Source: an uncultured Oleiphilus sp.
Lineage (GTDB): Bacteria > Pseudomonadota > Gammaproteobacteria > Pseudomonadales > Oleiphilaceae
NCBI GenBank assembly: GCA_913020495.1
Contig: CAJWBJ010000022.1
Location: 1 to 46,250, forward strand
Direction of reading: 5' to 3'
Length of the DNA: 46,250 bases
Of the stretch, positions 42,874 through 46,250 are shown one piece after another. The translations under genes were made by a program, and so were the position numbers. How positions within the stretch are numbered: position 1 is the first letter of the stretch; each line of letters starts with the position of its first letter. A model generated the notes under the pieces. It was not told the DNA's origin and made no database searches. It was given only the letters and a program-made list of their open reading frames with translations.

Positions 42874-42902
42874 AAACCTGCCCAAAGCAGGTTTTAGTTT
42901 CT
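42874..42902 (+). terminator. Terminator after the glutathione S-transferase gene
   Basis: AAACCTGC and GCAGGTTT form an 8-bp stem around CCAAA, followed by TAGTTTCTT. It is 39 bp after the stop codon. The remaining gap up to 43155 shows no gene. Confidence 0.75.
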
Positions 42903-43155
42903 TGTTGCAAAATAGGGCTAATGTAAAGTTGGCTAGATTGCTTCGTCACCTGTTACTCAGCTATAGTGAGTATTCTGTCTGATTTTCACCCTAAACATAA
43001 GCTTGATTATTCTTGCATGCTTACCGGTGGCTAGAAGAAAGGAAGCGTTTATTTGGATGCGACGGGTTCTTTCATTTGTGGATCAGAATCGATTTTTTTG
43101 TTTCTTTAGCTCCAAAAATTTAAACTATTCTACGAATTTTCGTTGTTGGAGGGGT

Positions 43156-43181
43156 AGAACCAGTTAATTTTAACTGGTTCT
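43156..43181 (-). terminator. Strong hairpin after the lipoprotein gene
   Basis: AGAACCAGTTAA and TTAACTGGTTCT are perfectly complementary over 12 bp with TT between them. It begins 27 bp beyond the lipoprotein stop codon. It lacks a U tract on that strand, so it may act as a weak terminator or protect the mRNA 3' end. Confidence 0.55.
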
Positions 43182-43208
43182 TGACAGTGATAGCAGAAGG
43201 AGTGTGAT

Positions 43209-44726
43209 TTAAAGTTTGCTGATAATAGAATCCCAAGTGCTCTCTAATATGGCTGCTTCATAACTACCAGTCCAAACTTTATCAACAATGCCATTCCCAT
43301 CGCTATCTTCAATCATTTTTATACGATTACCATTGATATCATAAAAATATTGAGTGACAACGTCCCAAGAGCCATTCGCATCTGTATCTCTTTTAAAAAG
43401 TGTGCGATTGTTATTTTTATCGTAAGCATAAACTTCGATATAATCAGCGGTGCCATCTATATTTTTATCTTGTTCATAACGAGTGGCATTGTTTTGAGTG
43501 TCGTACTCAAACGTAGCGATTGTGTTTGGCGCGCCAATTGCCGAGAGGTCTACATTCTGTGAGGTACGATTACCATTCCCGTCATAAGTATAAGCAATGA
43601 TAATATTAGGAGTTCCATCATTATCACTGTCTTCAGAATAAGATAATAAATTATTGTTGAGGTAAGTGTACGTAGAGACGGTGTCAACAACACCATCAGC
43701 ATCTCGGTCAACTTTATAACTGGTTATTTTTTCTTGAGCGTTGTAGGTATAACTTGTGATGGCGTCAATTGAACCATCAGCGCTTTGGTCAAGCTCAAAA
43801 CGTTCGAGTTTACTGTTAACGTAACTGTAGTTTTCTTGAGTATCATTCCCTGAAGCTCGATCAATTAAGCGAGTGAGTAAATTTTGGTTACTGTCATAAC
43901 TTAATGTTTCAACTGTATTAGTTGCTGAATTACTTGTTTGAACTAAATTGCCGTTCGAGTCATAGGCGAATGTTTTTAAAATATCTATTTCGCCATTGTT
44001 ATTTGTATCTGTATTCTCGGTAATTACCTTGCCATCAGAATTGTACTCAAAACTGATAGAGCTTAGTTTCTTGTTGTTTTGAATCGATGTGAAAGAAGAT
44101 GTCAGGCTGGATTCTATATCAATATTTAAGCTTTCATAGAGGTGCTTGGTTGCATCACCAAAAGACCGTGGCCGTGAGATGCCAGCTAATATTTTAGCGC
44201 TGTTGAGTTTAGTTTGGTTTTCAAAAGTACGAGCTTTGACAAGTAGGGGGATGTCAATACTTCTTAAATCTGTATGACTCGAGCCTAAATCAATGCCATT
44301 TTCAGGGTTTCCGTCGACATCAAAAGTTTGTAGTAAAGTCGCGACATTCAGTGCGCGATCAAAGCTGTTAGTCTCGCTACCGCTCAAAGCTTCAACTATT
44401 TCGAACTCGGAGATAATAGGAGTGATACCAAACAAGCTAAAAGGTGTGACAAGGCTTGTTCCTAGTGTCACACCAAGTTGTGTTCCACCAAGGTAAAATG
44501 AAACGGATTCTCCTTCTACATATTTGAATTCACCTAGGCCGTTCGTTAACCCTTTTTGTGTGGGTGTTTCATATCGCAGTCCTTTTACCGGGCTATCAAT
44601 AAAACTACCTGTTAGTACCGATGCTGGAGGAATTGTTTCTTTGGTGTCGCTACCACCGCCACCCCCACCACCACAGGCTGTGAGGAGTGAGGCGGTGAGT
44701 GCTGCTGTAATATAATGTTTGCTCAT
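43209..44726 (-). CDS. Lipoprotein with Asp-rich and YD-like repeats
   Basis: 505 residues from the ATG at 44726 (AGGAG nine bases upstream; an ATG at 44753 abuts the previous stop and lacks one). Lipobox LLTAC is followed by seven Gly, a flexible linker common in outer-membrane lipoproteins of marine gammaproteobacteria. After a region of about 180 residues of unknown fold (GSFIDSPVKGLRYETPTQKG...) come about ten repeats of roughly 26-27 residues, each combining a Ca-loop-like DxDxDGxxD (for example DRDADGVVD, DSDNDGTPN, DSDGNGIVD) with a YxYDxNGN(R) segment like YD/RHS repeats. Probably a surface-exposed calcium-binding beta structure. Follows the Ig-repeat gene by 27 bp. Confidence 0.85.
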   Translation of the reverse strand: MSKHYITAALTASLLTACGGGGGGGSDTKETIPPASVLTGSFIDSPVKGLRYETPTQKGLTNGLGEFKYVEGESVSFYLGGTQLGVTLGTSLVTPFSLFGITPIISEFEIVEALSGSETNSFDRALNVATLLQTFDVDGNPENGIDLGSSHTDLRSIDIPLLVKARTFENQTKLNSAKILAGISRPRSFGDATKHLYESLNIDIESSLTSSFTSIQNNKKLSSISFEYNSDGKVITENTDTNNNGEIDILKTFAYDSNGNLVQTSNSATNTVETLSYDSNQNLLTRLIDRASGNDTQENYSYVNSKLERFELDQSADGSIDAITSYTYNAQEKITSYKVDRDADGVVDTVSTYTYLNNNLLSYSEDSDNDGTPNIIIAYTYDGNGNRTSQNVDLSAIGAPNTIATFEYDTQNNATRYEQDKNIDGTADYIEVYAYDKNNNRTLFKRDTDANGSWDVVTQYFYDINGNRIKMIEDSDGNGIVDKVWTGSYEAAILESTWDSIISKL

Positions 44727-44753
44727 TCTTTTGACTCCTGGTGAATTCAACAT

Positions 44754-46250
44754 CTATTGTGGTGTCAAAGTGAGTTGGTCAATATTAGCACCGCTTCCAC
44801 CGGTAGTTTGAAGTCTAATGGTGTTTGAGCCTGATAGGGGAGTGATTGCAAATGTCGCTGTATTCCCCCAAGTAGTAAAACTACCTGTTGCCGGGAAAGA
44901 TAGATTACCTAGAGACCCACCGTTCACGATTATTTCTAAAGGTCTGTCTCCTGTGTCAAGTGCAAAGCGAACTGTCAGGTTATATGGGACTGCAAATGCT
45001 GTGAAGGTCGTTTCAATGTTCCCTTCGCCTGTAAATTCAACATAACCTGAACCTGTAAAACCGGTATTGGTTGATGATACAGATGAACCTACTAGTGTTG
45101 CTGTTTCAGCTTCAATTGAGACAACTGTTGGGCTTACGACATTTACCGTTCGAGTCACGGTAGTAGCATTGTTTGTGGCTGCATCCGTTACGTTATAACT
45201 GAGTACGTATGCGCCTACAGTGTTGATATCTAATGTGCCTGATGTGACGACATTTGCTGAAATATCACCGTCAATGTTATCTGACGCGCTAGTCCCTGGG
45301 TCCGTAAATAACTGCCCTTGTGTGTGATCAACCGTTGCGTCACCGGTTAGTGTAATTACAGGGATGGTGGTATCTGCAACGGTTACAGTTCTTGTTACTG
45401 TTATTGCAGCATTTGTTGCAGCGTCTGTCACGTTGTAGCTTAAGATGTATGGGCCAGCGGTGTTAATGTCTACTGTTCCAGTGACAGCGATTCCCGCAGT
45501 CACATTACCATCAACAATGTCAGAAGCTGTTGCACCAGCATCTGTATAAGCTGTTCCTTGCTCATGATTGAGGGTTGTGCTGCCTGTTAATGTAATTACT
45601 GGAGGGGCGGTATCTGCGACAACAACATCTCTTGTGACCGTAATCGCGGCATTACTGGCACCATCAACTACGTTATAAGTTAAGGTATAGGTGGCAGCTG
45701 TATTGGCATCAACAGTACCTGTTGTTACCACGCTTGCTGTAATGTCACCATCAATATTATCGGCAGCAGTTACACTTGCATCGGTATAGCTTGTGCCTTG
45801 CTGATGATTTGTTGGCGTTACACCAAGTAGCGTAATAGTAGGAATAGTTGTATCAGCAACGATCACAGTTCGTGTGACTTGAGTTGCAGCATTCGTTGCT
45901 ACATCCGAAACGTCATAGCGAATAATGTAAGTGCCAGATGTATTCGGGTCTACAGTGTCGCCAGAAATTACGATGTTGCCGGTGATATTTCCATCGGCAT
46001 TATCAGAAGCGGTTGCGCCAGCATCCGTATAACCAGATCCTTGTTCAACATTGACTGTTGAATTACCTGTTAGTGTTATAACAGGTGGTGTTGTATCAGC
46101 AATAATAACGTCTCTCGTTACAGTAGTTGCGGCATTTCCTGTCGCATCATTTACGTTATAAGTGAGTGTGTAAGTTCCTGGCAGGTTAATATCGACTGAG
46201 CCCGTCATAACAATATCGGCTGTAATATCGCCATTGATGTTATCGCTTGC
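44754..46250 (-). CDS. Secreted Ig-like repeat protein with C-terminal CBM6/35-like domain (5' end outside)
   Basis: The frame stays open to the right edge, with typical repeat sequence (SDNINGDITADIV) before the first in-window Met, so the N terminus lies beyond it. In the window are four complete repeats of about 80 residues, plus part of another, each like 'PPVITLTG...QG..YTDAGATASDN.DG.IT..V..TGTVD.NT.GTY.L.YNVTDAATNAA..VTR.V.VADTT'-type HYR/DUF5011 Ig domains. The last about 120 residues (from VSIEAETATLVGSSVS to ANIDQLTLTPQ) have the beta-sandwich pattern of CBM6/CBM35 carbohydrate-binding modules. Probably an extracellular adhesin or polysaccharide-binding protein. Whether a catalytic domain lies upstream cannot be seen. 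Confidence 0.9.
   Translation of the reverse strand, partial: ASDNINGDITADIVMTGSVDINLPGTYTLTYNVNDATGNAATTVTRDVIIADTTPPVITLTGNSTVNVEQGSGYTDAGATASDNADGNITGNIVISGDTVDPNTSGTYIIRYDVSDVATNAATQVTRTVIVADTTIPTITLLGVTPTNHQQGTSYTDASVTAADNIDGDITASVVTTGTVDANTAATYTLTYNVVDGASNAAITVTRDVVVADTAPPVITLTGSTTLNHEQGTAYTDAGATASDIVDGNVTAGIAVTGTVDINTAGPYILSYNVTDAATNAAITVTRTVTVADTTIPVITLTGDATVDHTQGQLFTDPGTSASDNIDGDISANVVTSGTLDINTVGAYVLSYNVTDAATNNATTVTRTVNVVSPTVVSIEAETATLVGSSVSSTNTGFTGSGYVEFTGEGNIETTFTAFAVPYNLTVRFALDTGDRPLEIIVNGGSLGNLSFPATGSFTTWGNTATFAITPLSGSNTIRLQTTGGSGANIDQLTLTPQ
45135..46088 (-). repeat. Four tandem 240-bp Ig-like repeat units
   Basis: Units of 81, 80, 80 and about 77 residues, each beginning (P/I)P.ITL.G and ending VTR.V.VADTT. 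Neighbouring units are similar but not identical, so copies may be exchanged by recombination. A further partial unit runs off the right edge. Confidence 0.85.

Noticed and set aside
44754-46208. Ig-repeat gene starting at the Met at 46208
   Set aside because: The frame continues with the same repeat pattern to the right edge, so that Met is internal.

Overview
The window is AT-rich and gene-dense apart from its first 8 kb and a few gaps. It carries purM-purN-DUF3108, LysR/LysE, nudJ, ArsR/ArsP-type permease and Gly-rich lipoprotein genes. Together these suggest the chromosome of a marine gammaproteobacterium, Oceanospirillales/Cellvibrionales-like; this is inference from gene content and I cannot name a species. 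I see no tRNA, rRNA, CRISPR array, intact insertion sequence or prophage.

Layout. (1) 1-7.1 kb: a sparse region with four family-3 periplasmic solute-binding proteins (one cut by the window edge), no ABC permease or ATPase genes, an orphan HAMP sensor histidine kinase, and a small DUF2834-like membrane protein whose ribosome binding site lies inside a near-perfect hairpin. Long non-coding stretches hold degenerate repeats and decayed sequence. (2) 7.8-14.7 kb: MYG1-family protein, divergent LysR/LysE, an EAL-domain remnant, divergent PPOX flavoprotein/AraC regulator, and an SRPBCC plus YheT-like hydrolase pair. (3) 14.7-19.4 kb: a eukaryote-style SET-domain protein translationally overlapped by a 32-residue peptide gene, a small lipoprotein candidate, a second SRPBCC protein, small proteins (one DUF1330) and a MerR regulator. 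(4) 20-23.4 kb: AraC regulator divergent from a GMC oxidoreductase, then NudJ-type NUDIX hydrolase.

(5) 23.6-36.4 kb is the most coherent block: an apparent catabolic regulon. It has an SCP2-like/alpha-beta hydrolase fusion, a coniferyl-aldehyde-type aldehyde dehydrogenase, a second alpha/beta hydrolase with a membrane metal-dependent hydrolase, an NAD(P)-binding protein, a TetR regulator, two MaoC-like hydratase subunits, a CitE/HpcH-type CoA-ester lyase, an acyl-CoA ligase, an acyl-CoA dehydrogenase, a GST-like protein and a Crp-like protein. Four copies of one palindromic operator (two of them identical over 22 bp) sit in front of the TetR gene and three other transcription units, so the block is probably one TetR-controlled regulon. 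The enzyme order suggests acid activation, alpha-beta desaturation, hydration and retro-aldol/Claisen cleavage of a CoA ester; the substrate is unknown.

(6) 36.5-39.5 kb: DUF2834 protein divergent from an XRE/MmyB-type regulator, and ArsR divergent from an ArsP/DUF318 permease. (7) 39.5-42.8 kb: DUF3108 protein, purN, purM, and a glutathione S-transferase. (8) 43.2 kb to the edge: a lipoprotein with Asp-rich/YD-like repeats, preceded in the same direction by a large secreted protein of Ig-like DUF5011-type repeats ending in a CBM6/35-like domain, cut by the right edge.
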